Positions 54,202-63,986 of a stretch of 64,000 nucleotides of DNA are shown in pieces (position 1 is the stretch's first letter; every line of letters starts with the position of its first letter). The notes under the pieces were generated by a model. It made no database searches. It was not told the DNA's origin and saw only the letters and a program-made list of their open reading frames with translations. Position numbers and translations under genes: made by a program. The stretch covers positions 1 to 64,000 of the forward strand of contig NZ_JACVAC010000018.1 of the NCBI RefSeq assembly GCF_014851685.1, in the 5' to 3' direction. Source of the DNA: Pseudomonas sp. PDM05 (lineage in GTDB: Bacteria > Pseudomonadota > Gammaproteobacteria > Pseudomonadales > Pseudomonadaceae).

Positions 54202-55960
54202 CCGTTACTACCAAAGCGAACTCAGCGCCTTGCGCCAGCTTGGCCGACGTTTCTCCGAGCGCAACCCGGCCCTGGCGCCGTTTCTGGCAGATGCCGGGCA
54301 GGACCCGGATGTGGAGCGATTGCTCGAAGGCTTCGCGTTTCTCACCGGGCGCTTGCGCCAGAAGCTGGATGACGAGTTGCCCGAGCTGACTCACTCGTTG
54401 ATGCATTTGTTGTGGCCTAACTACATGCGTCCGTTACCGGCGTTCAGCATCTTGCAGTTCGACCCGCTCAAGCGTGCCGGGCACGCCGTTCAGGTGGCCC
54501 GGGACACTGCCGTGGAGAGTGTGGGGGTGAATGGGCAGCGTTGTCGTTTTCGCACCTGCTACGCCACGCGGATCATGCCGCTGCAACTCGGTGCGCTGGA
54601 TTACGTTGCCAGAGGCGAACGCGGGCTGATGAGCCTGCGCCTGGACATGTGCGCCCAGGGCAATTTCAGCGAGCTGGTATTCGACGCCCTGCGTCTGCAC
54701 CTGGCCGGTGATCGCTACATTAGTCAGGGCTTGTATCTCAGCCTGCTGCGGCACCTGGATGGCATCGAGCTGGTGCTGCTGGATCAACATGGCAGCCCGG
54801 TCACGGACGCGGCCGTGTTGAGGCTGCGCCCGGACCATGTGCGCCCCGTAGGGTTTGCCGAGGACCAGGCGCTGATCCCTTATCCGCAGAATACCTTCCG
54901 TGGCTATCGCCATTTGCAGGAGTACTTCGCATTTCCCGAGAAGTACCTGTTTGTCGACATCGAGGGGCTGGAGGCGCTACACACGCTGCCCGCCGCAGTG
55001 CTGAAACAGGCTCGCAGTCTGGTGTTGCGCTTTGACCTGCGGGCGCGCGGGGCGGTGCTGCAAGCGCCGACGCTGGACAATGTGAAGCTGTACTGCACGC
55101 CCATCGTCAACCTGTTCCAGCACGACGCGGTGCCGGTTCGACTGGACGCAAAGAGGGATGAATACCTGTTGTTGCCGGGTGAGTTCACCCAGGGTACCGC
55201 CAGTGTGTTTTCCGTGGACAGCGTCACCGGGTGGCGGCCAGGCGGCTTGGGTTACCAGGCCTACGTGCCGTTCGAATCGTTTGAACATGACGCTGATGAC
55301 TGCGCAAAACCAGCAAGTTACACCGTGCGCCAACGGTCCTCGGCGCAGCATGGCGGGTTGGATACCTGGCTGGTGGTGAGGAGTGGGCGTGGGCATGAGC
55401 AGGAAACCCTGTCGGTTGAGCTGACGTGCACCAACCACAACCTGCCGCGGCAACTGCAAATCGGCGAGATCAACAGGGCCTGCGAACAAACTCCGGAATT
55501 TATCGCGTTCCGCAATATCAGCGTACCGACCCAGAGCTTTGCTCCGCCCCTGGACCAGGACTTCCTGTGGAAGCTGATCAGCCACATGTCGCTCAACTAC
55601 CTGTCGCTGACTGACATCAACGCACTGAAGGTCATCCTCGAAACCTACGACCTGCCGCGTTACCACGACCGCCAGGCACAGAAGGTCAGCCGTCGACGCC
55701 TGGACGCCTTGCGCTCCATCAGTCACTCCGCCGTCGACCGCTTGCATCGCGGCTTGCCCGTTCGCGGTCTGCGCGTCGACCTGGGCATCGACCCCCAGGG
55801 CTTTCTCGGCCAAGGCGAAGTGTTTGTATTCGCCTCGGTCCTCAATGAGTTTTTCGCGTTGTACGCCAGCCTCAATTCGTACCACGAACTTCGCGTCATC
55901 AGCACACAAGGAGATGTGTACCTATGGCCACCCAGGATGGGCCAGCAGCCCGTGCTTTAA
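54191..55960 (+). CDS. tssF: T6SS baseplate protein TssF
   Basis: A 589-residue TssF/ImpG protein (MAFNRYYQSELSALRQLGRR; LAPFLADAGQDPDVERLLEG; FAFLTGRLRQKLDDELPELT). It forms the TssF2G baseplate wedge. The start at 54191 lies within the end of tssE; its 3' end overlaps tssG by 37 nt. Confidence 0.93.
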   Translation: MAFNRYYQSELSALRQLGRRFSERNPALAPFLADAGQDPDVERLLEGFAFLTGRLRQKLDDELPELTHSLMHLLWPNYMRPLPAFSILQFDPLKRAGHAVQVARDTAVESVGVNGQRCRFRTCYATRIMPLQLGALDYVARGERGLMSLRLDMCAQGNFSELVFDALRLHLAGDRYISQGLYLSLLRHLDGIELVLLDQHGSPVTDAAVLRLRPDHVRPVGFAEDQALIPYPQNTFRGYRHLQEYFAFPEKYLFVDIEGLEALHTLPAAVLKQARSLVLRFDLRARGAVLQAPTLDNVKLYCTPIVNLFQHDAVPVRLDAKRDEYLLLPGEFTQGTASVFSVDSVTGWRPGGLGYQAYVPFESFEHDADDCAKPASYTVRQRSSAQHGGLDTWLVVRSGRGHEQETLSVELTCTNHNLPRQLQIGEINRACEQTPEFIAFRNISVPTQSFAPPLDQDFLWKLISHMSLNYLSLTDINALKVILETYDLPRYHDRQAQKVSRRRLDALRSISHSAVDRLHRGLPVRGLRVDLGIDPQGFLGQGEVFVFASVLNEFFALYASLNSYHELRVISTQGDVYLWPPRMGQQPVL

Positions 55961-56931
55961 CCCCGCTGTCGCGCTGCATCCGCGAGTACTCGCTGTACCA
56001 GGCGGTGTTGCAGGTGATTGAGCATTTGCGTGAAGCCCATCCTTTGCTGGATGAGGACGCGCTGTACGACCAGTTGGAATTTGTCGCCAACCCGGGCCTG
56101 GGGTTTGCCGGGCACGACATTGACCGCGTGGAGTTTTTCACCGAGCACGGCCAGTTGCGCGCACGTCTGCGCCTGAATGTGCTCGGGCTGTTTGGTGCGG
56201 GCTCGCCACTGCCGGCGTTCTACGGCGATCAGGCCTACGCCGAGCAGTCGGGAGGCAACACCACGCGGGATTTTCTCAACCTGTTTCAACATCGCCTGCA
56301 CCGGCTGTTGCTGCCGATCTGGCGCAAGTATCGCTACCAGGCTCGGTTTCGCAGTGGCGCCGGTGATGCCTTCTCCGAGCAGATGTTTGCGTTGGTGGGC
56401 TTGGGCGGTCCGGCGATCCGCGAAGCCGCGCCACTCGATTGCAAGCGATTGCTGCCGTATCTCGGGCTGTTGAGCCTGCGCGCGCATTCGGCGGCGTTGA
56501 TCGAGACCGTGCTGCGGTACTACTTCAAGCACCAGCGCTTGTTTATCGAGCAGTGGGTGGCGCGCAGCGTGCTGATCGCGCCGTGTCAGCTCACCCGGTT
56601 GGGCCAGGCCAATCATGGACTTGGCCTGGACTCGGTATTGGGCGAACGGGTTGCCGACCGTAGCGGCAAGTTCAGGGTGCATATCGTCGGGCTCGATTGG
56701 CAGCGCTTCCATGAGTTCCTGCCGTTCGGTGCGGGCTACCAGCCGCTGTGTGCGCTGGTGCGGCTGACCGTGCGCGACCCGTTGGCCTACGACCTGAGGC
56801 TGGGGCTGGCCGAGGGCGAAATCCGCGCGTTGCATATCGGCGAACGCAATGTGTGTCGTCTGGGCTGGACCACTTGGCTGGGGCACGAGCGCGCCGACGG
56901 CGTGGTCACGCTGGCCGGCAACCTTCATTAA
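55924..56931 (+). CDS. tssG: T6SS baseplate protein TssG
   Basis: A 335-residue TssG/ImpH protein with FVANPGLGFAGHDIDRVEFF, LNVLGLFGAGSPLPAFYGD and LLLPIWRKYRYQARFRSGAG. It partners TssF in the wedge. The start ATG lies inside tssF, in a different frame, indicating coupled translation. Confidence 0.93.
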   Translation: MATQDGPAARALTPLSRCIREYSLYQAVLQVIEHLREAHPLLDEDALYDQLEFVANPGLGFAGHDIDRVEFFTEHGQLRARLRLNVLGLFGAGSPLPAFYGDQAYAEQSGGNTTRDFLNLFQHRLHRLLLPIWRKYRYQARFRSGAGDAFSEQMFALVGLGGPAIREAAPLDCKRLLPYLGLLSLRAHSAALIETVLRYYFKHQRLFIEQWVARSVLIAPCQLTRLGQANHGLGLDSVLGERVADRSGKFRVHIVGLDWQRFHEFLPFGAGYQPLCALVRLTVRDPLAYDLRLGLAEGEIRALHIGERNVCRLGWTTWLGHERADGVVTLAGNLH

Positions 56932-56943
56932 GGATCAAGGGTG

Positions 56944-59367
56944 ATGATGAATATCGACTTGCAACAACTTATCCAGACGTTGACCGCCCGCACGCGTGGC
57001 GACCTGGAGCGTGCCGCCGAGCGTTGTGTCAACCGCGGTGGCCGCGAAGTGCTGGTGGAAGACCTGCTGCTGGTGCTGCTGGAGCATGCCGACGGGCTAG
57101 TCGGCAAGGCCCTGGCGGACGCCGGTGTGGCAGTGAGCGAACTGCATGCGCTGCTGCAACCCAAGAGCGAACAACATGCCACGCGCAATCCGGTCTTTGC
57201 CCCACCGTTGGTGCGCTGGTTGCAACAGGCGTCAATGCTTGCGCATGTGGAGCTCGGTCAGCACGAGGTGGATCACGGCGCACTGTTGCTGGCGCTGCTG
57301 CGTCATCCGCTGGAGCACGCGGGCAACGGCTATCAGCGGGTGTTGGCAGGTTTGGACGCCGAGCGTGTGCGCGATTTTGTTCTGAGCCACAGCAGCCCAG
57401 CCGGGCAGCCGGTGGCGGAGTCGATGTTGCAACGGTTTACCCATGACCTGACGCAGCAGGCCCGTGAAGGGCAAATCGACCCGGTGCTGTGTCGCGATGT
57501 TGAAATCCGCCAGTTGATCGACATCCTGATGCGTCGGCGCAAAAACAACCCGATCCTGGTGGGCGAGGCTGGCGTCGGTAAAACCGCCGTGGTGGAAGGG
57601 CTGGCCCTGCGCGTGGTCGCGACGCAGGTGCCGGAGCCGCTCAAGGACGTGCGCCTGCTGAGCCTGGACATGGGCTTGCTGCAAGCGGGCGCGAGCATCA
57701 AGGGCGAATTCGAGCGCCGTCTCAAGGGCGTGATCGATGAAGTGCACGCCTCGCCACGCCGGGTGATCCTGTTCGTCGACGAGGCGCATACCCTGGTGGG
57801 CGCGGGTGGCCAGGTGGGCGGCAATGATGCCGCCAACCTGCTCAAGCCCGCCCTGGCCCGTGGGGAGTTGCGCACCATCGCGGCCACTACCTGGTCGGAG
57901 TACAAGCGCTACATCGAAAAAGACCCAGCCCTGGCCCGGCGTTTCCAGCCGGTGCTGGTCGACGAGCCCAGTGTTACCCAGACGGTGTCGATCCTGCGCG
58001 GGTTGGTGCCGGCGTACGAGCGTAGCCACGGCGTGTATGTGCGGGATGACGCGGTGGTCGCCGCCGCACAGTTGAGCGCTCGTTACCTGGTGGGGCGCCA
58101 GTTGCCGGACAAGGCCGTGGATGTGCTCGACACTGCCTGCGCGCGGCTGCGCACCCAACTGGCGATGCCGCCCGAGGCGCTGCAGCGGCTGCACGCCGAG
58201 CGCGCCGAAGCCACGCGCCAGCAACTCGCGCTGACACGGGACGCACAGGCCGGGTTGCCCATCGATACGACGGCGCTGCAGGCGGTGGGCCTGCAACTGG
58301 AGAGCATCGATCAAGCCTGTCTCGCGTTGGCGCAAGACGTGCCGCCGCCACGTAAACCGCAGGTATGCCCACGCCTGATCGCCGACGTCATCAGCGCCTG
58401 GACCGGCATTCCCGTCGAACAACTGGCCCTTGAACACAACGACAAGGTTCTAGGGTTTGCCGAGTTCCTGCGCGCCCGCATCCTCGGCCAGGAGCACGCC
58501 GTACAGGCGCTTGACCGCAGCCTGCGGGCCGTTGCGGCGGGGCTCAACAATGCCGACTCGCCCGTGGGCGTGTTCCTGCTGGTGGGGCCCAGTGGCGTGG
58601 GCAAGACGCAAACCGCATTGGCCTTGGCCGAGGCGTTGTATGGCGGTGAACGTTTTGTCACCACCCTCAATATGTCCGAGTACCAGGAGCGGCACTCGTT
58701 GTCCCGCTTGATCGGCGCACCGCCGGGCTACGTCGGCTACGGCGAGGGCGGCGTACTGACCGAGGCGGTGCGCCAGCGGCCTTACTCGGTGGTGCTGCTC
58801 GATGAGGTCGAGAAGGCCGATCCGGAGGTGTTGAACCTGTTTTATCAGGTGTTCGACAAGGGCCGCGCCAATGACGGCGAGGGCAGGGCGATTGATTTTC
58901 GCAACACCCTGATCCTGATGACCTCCAACCTTGGCAGCGCGCACATCAACGCACTGTGCGCCGACGGCCGGCGACCCGGGATCGAGGTGCTGCAAGCGCA
59001 GCTTCAACCGTTGCTGAGCGCCCATTTCAAACCGGCGCTGCTGGCGCGCATGCGCGTTGTGCCGTACTACCCGATAACCGGCGCAGTCTTGCATGACGTG
59101 GCCCGCCTCAAGCTGGAGCGTCTTGGCCAGCGTTTGCAGTTGCGCCAGCTGACCTTCACCTACACACCTGAACTGGTGGCGCACATGGCCGAGCGTTGCG
59201 TGCATAACGACAGCGGTGCGCGCTACATCGACGCGTGGATCGAGACCCGGTTGCTGCCGCAGATGGCCGATCGGCTGCTCGCGGCGATGTCCAGTGGCGA
59301 GTGCCTGGCGCACGTCCATGCGCGACTGGATGAGCACGGCGCGCCGCTCTGTGAGTTCAGCCAATGA
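56944..59367 (+). CDS. clpV: T6SS sheath-recycling AAA+ ATPase ClpV (TssH)
   Basis: An 807-residue Clp/Hsp100 ATPase. The N-terminal sheath-recognition domain spans about 1-150. Walker A1 is GEAGVGKT at 207-214, with Walker B in VILFVDEAHTLVGAGGQ. Walker A2 is GPSGVGKT at 548-555, with Walker B in VVLLDEVEKADPEV. It disassembles contracted TssBC sheaths for reuse. Starts at GTG 56941 and ATG 56944/56947 are all possible; AAGGA at 56930 favours the first two. Its stop overlaps sfa (ATGA). Confidence 0.93.
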   Translation: MMNIDLQQLIQTLTARTRGDLERAAERCVNRGGREVLVEDLLLVLLEHADGLVGKALADAGVAVSELHALLQPKSEQHATRNPVFAPPLVRWLQQASMLAHVELGQHEVDHGALLLALLRHPLEHAGNGYQRVLAGLDAERVRDFVLSHSSPAGQPVAESMLQRFTHDLTQQAREGQIDPVLCRDVEIRQLIDILMRRRKNNPILVGEAGVGKTAVVEGLALRVVATQVPEPLKDVRLLSLDMGLLQAGASIKGEFERRLKGVIDEVHASPRRVILFVDEAHTLVGAGGQVGGNDAANLLKPALARGELRTIAATTWSEYKRYIEKDPALARRFQPVLVDEPSVTQTVSILRGLVPAYERSHGVYVRDDAVVAAAQLSARYLVGRQLPDKAVDVLDTACARLRTQLAMPPEALQRLHAERAEATRQQLALTRDAQAGLPIDTTALQAVGLQLESIDQACLALAQDVPPPRKPQVCPRLIADVISAWTGIPVEQLALEHNDKVLGFAEFLRARILGQEHAVQALDRSLRAVAAGLNNADSPVGVFLLVGPSGVGKTQTALALAEALYGGERFVTTLNMSEYQERHSLSRLIGAPPGYVGYGEGGVLTEAVRQRPYSVVLLDEVEKADPEVLNLFYQVFDKGRANDGEGRAIDFRNTLILMTSNLGSAHINALCADGRRPGIEVLQAQLQPLLSAHFKPALLARMRVVPYYPITGAVLHDVARLKLERLGQRLQLRQLTFTYTPELVAHMAERCVHNDSGARYIDAWIETRLLPQMADRLLAAMSSGECLAHVHARLDEHGAPLCEFSQ

Positions 59368-60878
59368 TGCCGACCTTATTCAGCCAATTGCCCGAGCCTG
59401 TGGCCTACGCCGAAACCCTGCTGGGCTGGATCACGCGCCTGGGCCTGGAAAACGACGACCAGCGCCTTACTTGCCTGTGCGTGGACGCGGCGGCACAGCT
59501 GAGCCAATGCGAACTCAGTCAGTTGTATGGTCTTGATGAGGCAAGCGGGCAACTGGCGCTGATTGCCCAGCATTTTGCCGAAGCGGTGGCGACGGGCGAC
59601 AGCCATTTGCGGAACGAACAGTTGTTGCACGTCGTGCTCAACCAGCGTAGTGCCCTGTGCCTGGATGACTTGGGCGACAGCCCGTATGACTGTGCATTTC
59701 TGCCGGCGACAGCAGCCCCTTGGCGCACGTTGATCGGTGTGCCGCTGTTCAACCGATGCCAGGCCACCGTGGGCGTATTGCTCTGCGCCAGCCAACGTAA
59801 AGCGGCGTTGCAGGGGCACGCGCCGGCGCTGGCGCACCTGGGCAGTTTTGCCCTCAATCAACGGGTGTTGTTGCGAAGCCTGCGCCCTCGCCACGCGGAC
59901 TGCCTGCCGTTGCTCAACGTGCCACCCCCCAGCACCTATGGCCTGATCGGTGCCAGCGCGGCGATGGAGGAAACCTGCCGCTTGATCGGCAAGGTCCAGC
60001 ACACCCCCTACACCGTATTGCTGCGTGGCGAGACCGGCACCGGCAAGGAGGTGGTGGCCCGCGCGATCCACGCCAGCGGTCCGCGCAGCGCCAAGGCCTT
60101 TGTGGTGCAGAACTGTGCCGCGTTTCCGGAAGGCTTGCTGGAAAGCGAGTTGTTCGGCTATCGCAAGGGCGCTTTCACGGGTGCCGAGCGCAACCATCCT
60201 GGGCTGTTTGACACGGCGCACGGCGGCACGCTGCTGTTGGACGAGATCGGTGACATGCCGTTGTCACTGCAAGCCAAGCTGCTGCGGGTACTGCAAGAGG
60301 GTGAGATTCGCCCACTGGGTGCCAGCGCCGCGCACAAGGTCGACGTACGGATCATCGCCGCCACCCATCGCGACCTCGCGGCCATGGTCGCCCAGGGCAG
60401 TTTTCGCGAAGACCTGTACTACCGCCTGGCGCAGTTTCCTATCGAGTTGCCCGCGTTGCGCGCCCGCGACGGCGACGTGCTGTTGCTGGCACGGCACTTT
60501 GCCGAGCAGGCCTGCGCAGCGCTGGGCAAAGCTGCGGTGGCGTGGTCGAGTGCGGCGATTGATCAACTGTCGGCACACGGCTTTCCCGGCAACGTGCGTG
60601 AACTCAAGTGCCTGGTGGAACGCGCCGTGTTGTTGAGCGATGACGGGGTGATTTTGCCGGCGCACCTCGGACTGCCGACAGCTGCGTCGGCGGTGCTGGA
60701 TGCGACGCTGCGCCAGCGCCTGGAGCGGGTCGAACGGGTCTTCCTGATCGATTGCCTGCACAAGAACCGCGGCAATCGCACCCGCACTGCACGTGAGCTG
60801 GGCGTCGCCCGGCGCACGCTGCTGTATCGCCTGGCGCGCCTGAATATCCCGTGCCGCGATGCCCAGGAGGAACGCTGA
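59364..60878 (+). CDS. T6SS-linked sigma-54 activator (Sfa/VasH type)
   Basis: A 504-residue enhancer-binding protein. The N-terminal GAF-like domain (about 15-175) is followed by the AAA+ domain with Walker A GETGTGKE at 222-229 and GAFTGA at 269-274, then a Fis-type helix-turn-helix (NRTRTARELGVARRTLLYRL). Position after clpV matches sfa2 of P. aeruginosa H2-T6SS. In such loci the activator works with RpoN, often on hcp and T6SS genes; its targets here are not visible for certain. Confidence 0.9.
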   Translation: MMPTLFSQLPEPVAYAETLLGWITRLGLENDDQRLTCLCVDAAAQLSQCELSQLYGLDEASGQLALIAQHFAEAVATGDSHLRNEQLLHVVLNQRSALCLDDLGDSPYDCAFLPATAAPWRTLIGVPLFNRCQATVGVLLCASQRKAALQGHAPALAHLGSFALNQRVLLRSLRPRHADCLPLLNVPPPSTYGLIGASAAMEETCRLIGKVQHTPYTVLLRGETGTGKEVVARAIHASGPRSAKAFVVQNCAAFPEGLLESELFGYRKGAFTGAERNHPGLFDTAHGGTLLLDEIGDMPLSLQAKLLRVLQEGEIRPLGASAAHKVDVRIIAATHRDLAAMVAQGSFREDLYYRLAQFPIELPALRARDGDVLLLARHFAEQACAALGKAAVAWSSAAIDQLSAHGFPGNVRELKCLVERAVLLSDDGVILPAHLGLPTAASAVLDATLRQRLERVERVFLIDCLHKNRGNRTRTARELGVARRTLLYRLARLNIPCRDAQEER

Positions 60879-60920
60879 GTGGCACGCGTTGATGACTTAC
60901 TTTTTTTGCGGAGAGACCCC

Positions 60921-61052
60921 ATGCCTGATCGTCCTTGGCGAGCCCTGGTGCTTGTCGTGTTGCTGCTCAACGGCTGCAACGCCAATTACGTGTTTGATGA
61001 CGCCGACTACCGCCCGTTGGGTGACCCCCAGCTCAGCCGTCGTGGCCAGTGA
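60921..61052 (+). CDS. Small T6SS-locus lipoprotein (OrfX-like)
   Basis: A 43-residue protein: MPDRPWRALVLVVLLLNGCN, then NANYVFDDADYRPLGDPQLS and a short tail. A signal-anchor helix ends in a good lipobox (LLNGC), so it should be lipidated at Cys19. The mature part is about 25 residues. Its place between sfa and fha matches orfX (PA1664) of H2-T6SS. GGAGAG lies 6-7 nt before the ATG. Too short to be found by usual length cut-offs. Confidence 0.7.
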   Translation: MPDRPWRALVLVVLLLNGCNANYVFDDADYRPLGDPQLSRRGQ

Positions 61053-61068
61053 ACGGCGGAGGTTTGGC

Positions 61069-62178
61069 ATGCAATTAGTCTTGGAAGCCAGTGGCGACGG
61101 CCCTGGAGTGGCGCGCAAGGTATTCGACGGCGCAGGCGGCGTGATCGGCCGTGGCAATGGCTGCGACTGGGTGATCCCCGATGGCAGTCGTGTGCTCTCC
61201 GGTCAGCATGGGGTTGTCAGTTACCGGGATGGTCGGTATTTCCTCACCGACATCAGCAGCAACGGCATCGGGCTGGCGGGTAGCGTCGAGCGTTTGCGCA
61301 AGGGGCAGCCACACCTTATCAACGATGGCAACCTCTTCGAGTTCGGCCCGCTGGCAATCCGGGCTCGATTGGTGGAATCAAGGCCGTGCCAGGCTGAAGG
61401 CGGGCCGATTCCCGATGATGCGTTCCTGACGCACGGCCTGCAGCCGTTGATCGAGCCGCAGCTGGTCCCTGATTCTGCCTGGGTAGAGCGGGGCGCGCCG
61501 GAGTCAGACCACCTGGTGCCACCGACGCTTGCCAAACCCGTACATGACGCACTCGTGCCGCAGCCGATTGCACCTGCGGACGATGGGTTGTTCTGGAGCC
61601 ACTTTGCCCAGGCCCTGGGCATGCCTCTGGACAGCCTCGACACCCCTGGCCGCGAGGCATTGGCGATCAAGGTCGCAAGCTTGCTCAAGCACACCCTCGA
61701 TGACGTGCAGCAGTGCGTGCGCACCTGCGACGAACTCAAACGCGAATTGCGCCTGGGGACCGCCCACAGCCCCGGCATCAGCCACAACCCCTTGCACGAC
61801 CGCCAGGGCGTCGAGGCGGCGTTGCAGGCGTTGCTGGGTGACGGCGCGCTGGGTGAACTATCGGCGCAGCAGTCCGTGGCCCAGGTGTTCCGGGACCTGC
61901 AGGCGCATCAGGTGGCAATGCTCGCCGCGTGCCGCGCCGCTCTGCGGGGTGCACATCAGGCGTTCGCGCCGCACTACCTGCAACGCCGTCTCGAACGCCA
62001 GGCCAAGCGCCCCAGGCTGCTCACTGACGGTGCGCGCTGGCGTGCCTATCAACGTTATTACCAGCAACTGCTCGACGCGCAGGCGCCGGGCGAAGGTGAG
62101 CTTGGCCGGGATTTTTCCACGGCTTACCAGGAGCAATTGCGCCTGATCGCCACCTTGCATGCTGCCTACCCGGGATGA
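61069..62178 (+). CDS. T6SS FHA-domain protein (TagH/Fha2 type)
   Basis: A 369-residue protein. The N-terminal forkhead-associated domain (about 5-100) reads GGVIGRGNGCDWVIPDGSRV...LSGQHGVVSYRDGRYFLTD and binds phospho-threonine. The C-terminal half is the VasC/ImpI-type domain with RLERQAKRPRLLTDGARWRA. In T6SS loci with Ser/Thr kinase-phosphatase pairs it relays phosphorylation to assembly; stk/stp would lie beyond the window. Its stop overlaps the tssJ start (ATGATG). Confidence 0.88.
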   Translation: MQLVLEASGDGPGVARKVFDGAGGVIGRGNGCDWVIPDGSRVLSGQHGVVSYRDGRYFLTDISSNGIGLAGSVERLRKGQPHLINDGNLFEFGPLAIRARLVESRPCQAEGGPIPDDAFLTHGLQPLIEPQLVPDSAWVERGAPESDHLVPPTLAKPVHDALVPQPIAPADDGLFWSHFAQALGMPLDSLDTPGREALAIKVASLLKHTLDDVQQCVRTCDELKRELRLGTAHSPGISHNPLHDRQGVEAALQALLGDGALGELSAQQSVAQVFRDLQAHQVAMLAACRAALRGAHQAFAPHYLQRRLERQAKRPRLLTDGARWRAYQRYYQQLLDAQAPGEGELGRDFSTAYQEQLRLIATLHAAYPG

Positions 62179-62651
62179 TGTCCATGTATCGAATATGCCT
62201 CACAACCCTGTTACTCACGCTGCTGACTGCGTGCAGCAGCCTGTCGCCGTTTTCGACACTGACCAAGCTGGACTTGAGCCTGGCCGCTGGCGAGCGGCTC
62301 AACCCCGACTTGCATGGGCGTCCCTCGCCCGTGGTGGTGCGCTTGCTGGAACTGCGCCAGCCGGTGGCCTTTGAAAACAGCGATTTTTTCAGTCTCTATG
62401 AACGTGCCGAGCAGATATTGCCCAAGGATTGGGTGAGCAGCGAGGAGCTCCAATTGCAGCCTGGCGAACACCTGGCCCTCAAGCTCAGCGTTGCACCGCA
62501 GAGTCGCTACGTGGGCGTGCTGGCCGCATATCGCGACCTCCAGCAAGTGCAATGGCGCGTGGTGGTGCCCGTGGCCCGGCAACGGCGAACCCACGCAGCG
62601 CTGATCCTGGACGAACTGGGTGTGCGCCAGATCGGCGTGGAGGAACGCTGA
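62175..62651 (+). CDS. tssJ: T6SS outer membrane lipoprotein TssJ
   Basis: A 158-residue lipoprotein with the signal MYRICLTTLLLTLLTACSSL and lipobox LLTAC. The mature beta-sandwich has LNPDLHGRPSPVVVRLLELR and FFSLYERAEQILPKDWVSSE, typical of TssJ/VasD. It anchors the TssJLM complex to the outer membrane. In-frame ATGs at 62175, 62178 and 62184 are possible; the last is directly before the signal. Confidence 0.92.
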   Translation: MMSMYRICLTTLLLTLLTACSSLSPFSTLTKLDLSLAAGERLNPDLHGRPSPVVVRLLELRQPVAFENSDFFSLYERAEQILPKDWVSSEELQLQPGEHLALKLSVAPQSRYVGVLAAYRDLQQVQWRVVVPVARQRRTHAALILDELGVRQIGVEER

Positions 62652-62652
62652 G

Positions 62653-63981
62653 ATGCAGGTGCATAACGTCATTTGGCAGGAAGGCATGCTCTTGCGCCCC
62701 CAGCACCTGCAACACAACGACCGTTACTACCAACAGCAGCTCAACCGGAGCCGTTTGCTCACGCCCGATGCCTGGGGCTTCTTGAGCCTTGAGCTGGACT
62801 TGCAGTACCTCAACCTGGGCAAGCTGGTCGTCAGCCAAGCCCGTGGTGTGTTGCCCGATGGCAGCCTGTTTGAACTTGACGGGGCGATGCCACCGTTGGT
62901 CTTGCAGGTCGCGGCCAACAGCGGCCCGCAAGGTGTTTACCTGGCGTTGCCGCTGGCCACCGGCAACCAGGTCGAAACCCGCAGGCCGGAGCAGGTCGAC
63001 GTGCTGGCGCGCTACGTCAGTTGCGAGGTTCAGGCGCGCGACGCCAATGCGGGCGGCGAATCCGAGTGTCGACTCGACTGCGCGCGCCCGGACCTGCGCC
63101 TGGTGGCGGGTGCACAGTCCGCCGATCCGTCGCTGGTGACACTCAAGGTGGCCGAGATCGTGGGTTGCACAAGCGAAGGGGGGGTGAGCCTGGACACCGA
63201 TTTCACCCCGACCTTCATCCACCTGCCAGCCCGTGGCTACCTGGCGGCGTGTTTACAGGAGGTGATCAGCCTGTTGGCCAGCCGTGGCGATGCGCTGGCC
63301 GAGCGCATTCGTGGCAACGGCGCGGCCGCGGCGACACAGGTTGGCGATTTTTTGTTACTGCAACTGATCAATCGTACGGAGCCCGTGTTGCGCCATTACG
63401 CGAGCCAGCCTCAGGTGCGTCCGCACACGCTGTATCGCGAATTGTTGGCGTTGCTTGGCGAATTGTCGTCCTTTGCCTGTGACAGCAAGCGTTGTGAATG
63501 GGACGTGCACTATCAGCACAGCGATCAGGGCGCGAGCTTTCGCGGCCTGATGGACGGCTTGCGCAGCGTGCTGTCGATGGTGCTGGAACAACAGGCCATC
63601 GAGTTGGAATTGCAGCAACGCCAGTACGGGGTGCTGGTATGCCCGGTCAGCGATCTGAAGCTGCTTGGCCGCGCGACCTTCATTTTGGCGGCCACCGCCG
63701 GATGCGACAGCGAAGCGCTGCGCAATCGCCTGCCAACGCACCTCAAGGTCGGGCCCGTCGAACGCATCCGCGAGCTGGTCAACCTGCATCTGGCGGGCAT
63801 CCGGCTCCAGCCGCTGCCGGTGGCGCCGCGCCAGTTGCCGTTTCATGCCGGCAAGACGTATTTCATGCTCGAACTCACTGCCCGTGACATTGCGCAGTTG
63901 GAGCATTCGGGCGGCTTTGCCTTCCATGTCAGCGGCGAATTTGCCGAGCTGCAACTGAACTTCTGGGCCATCAGGAACTGA
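62653..63981 (+). CDS. tssK: T6SS baseplate adaptor TssK
   Basis: A 442-residue TssK/ImpJ protein opening with the hallmark VIWQEGMLLRPQHLQHNDRY. Later segments include HYASQPQVRPHTLYRELLAL and the C-terminal beta-rich SGEFAELQLNFWAIR. It links the baseplate wedges to the TssLM membrane complex. It begins 2 nt after the tssJ stop. Confidence 0.95.
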   Translation: MQVHNVIWQEGMLLRPQHLQHNDRYYQQQLNRSRLLTPDAWGFLSLELDLQYLNLGKLVVSQARGVLPDGSLFELDGAMPPLVLQVAANSGPQGVYLALPLATGNQVETRRPEQVDVLARYVSCEVQARDANAGGESECRLDCARPDLRLVAGAQSADPSLVTLKVAEIVGCTSEGGVSLDTDFTPTFIHLPARGYLAACLQEVISLLASRGDALAERIRGNGAAAATQVGDFLLLQLINRTEPVLRHYASQPQVRPHTLYRELLALLGELSSFACDSKRCEWDVHYQHSDQGASFRGLMDGLRSVLSMVLEQQAIELELQQRQYGVLVCPVSDLKLLGRATFILAATAGCDSEALRNRLPTHLKVGPVERIRELVNLHLAGIRLQPLPVAPRQLPFHAGKTYFMLELTARDIAQLEHSGGFAFHVSGEFAELQLNFWAIRN

Positions 63982-63986
63982 ACACC

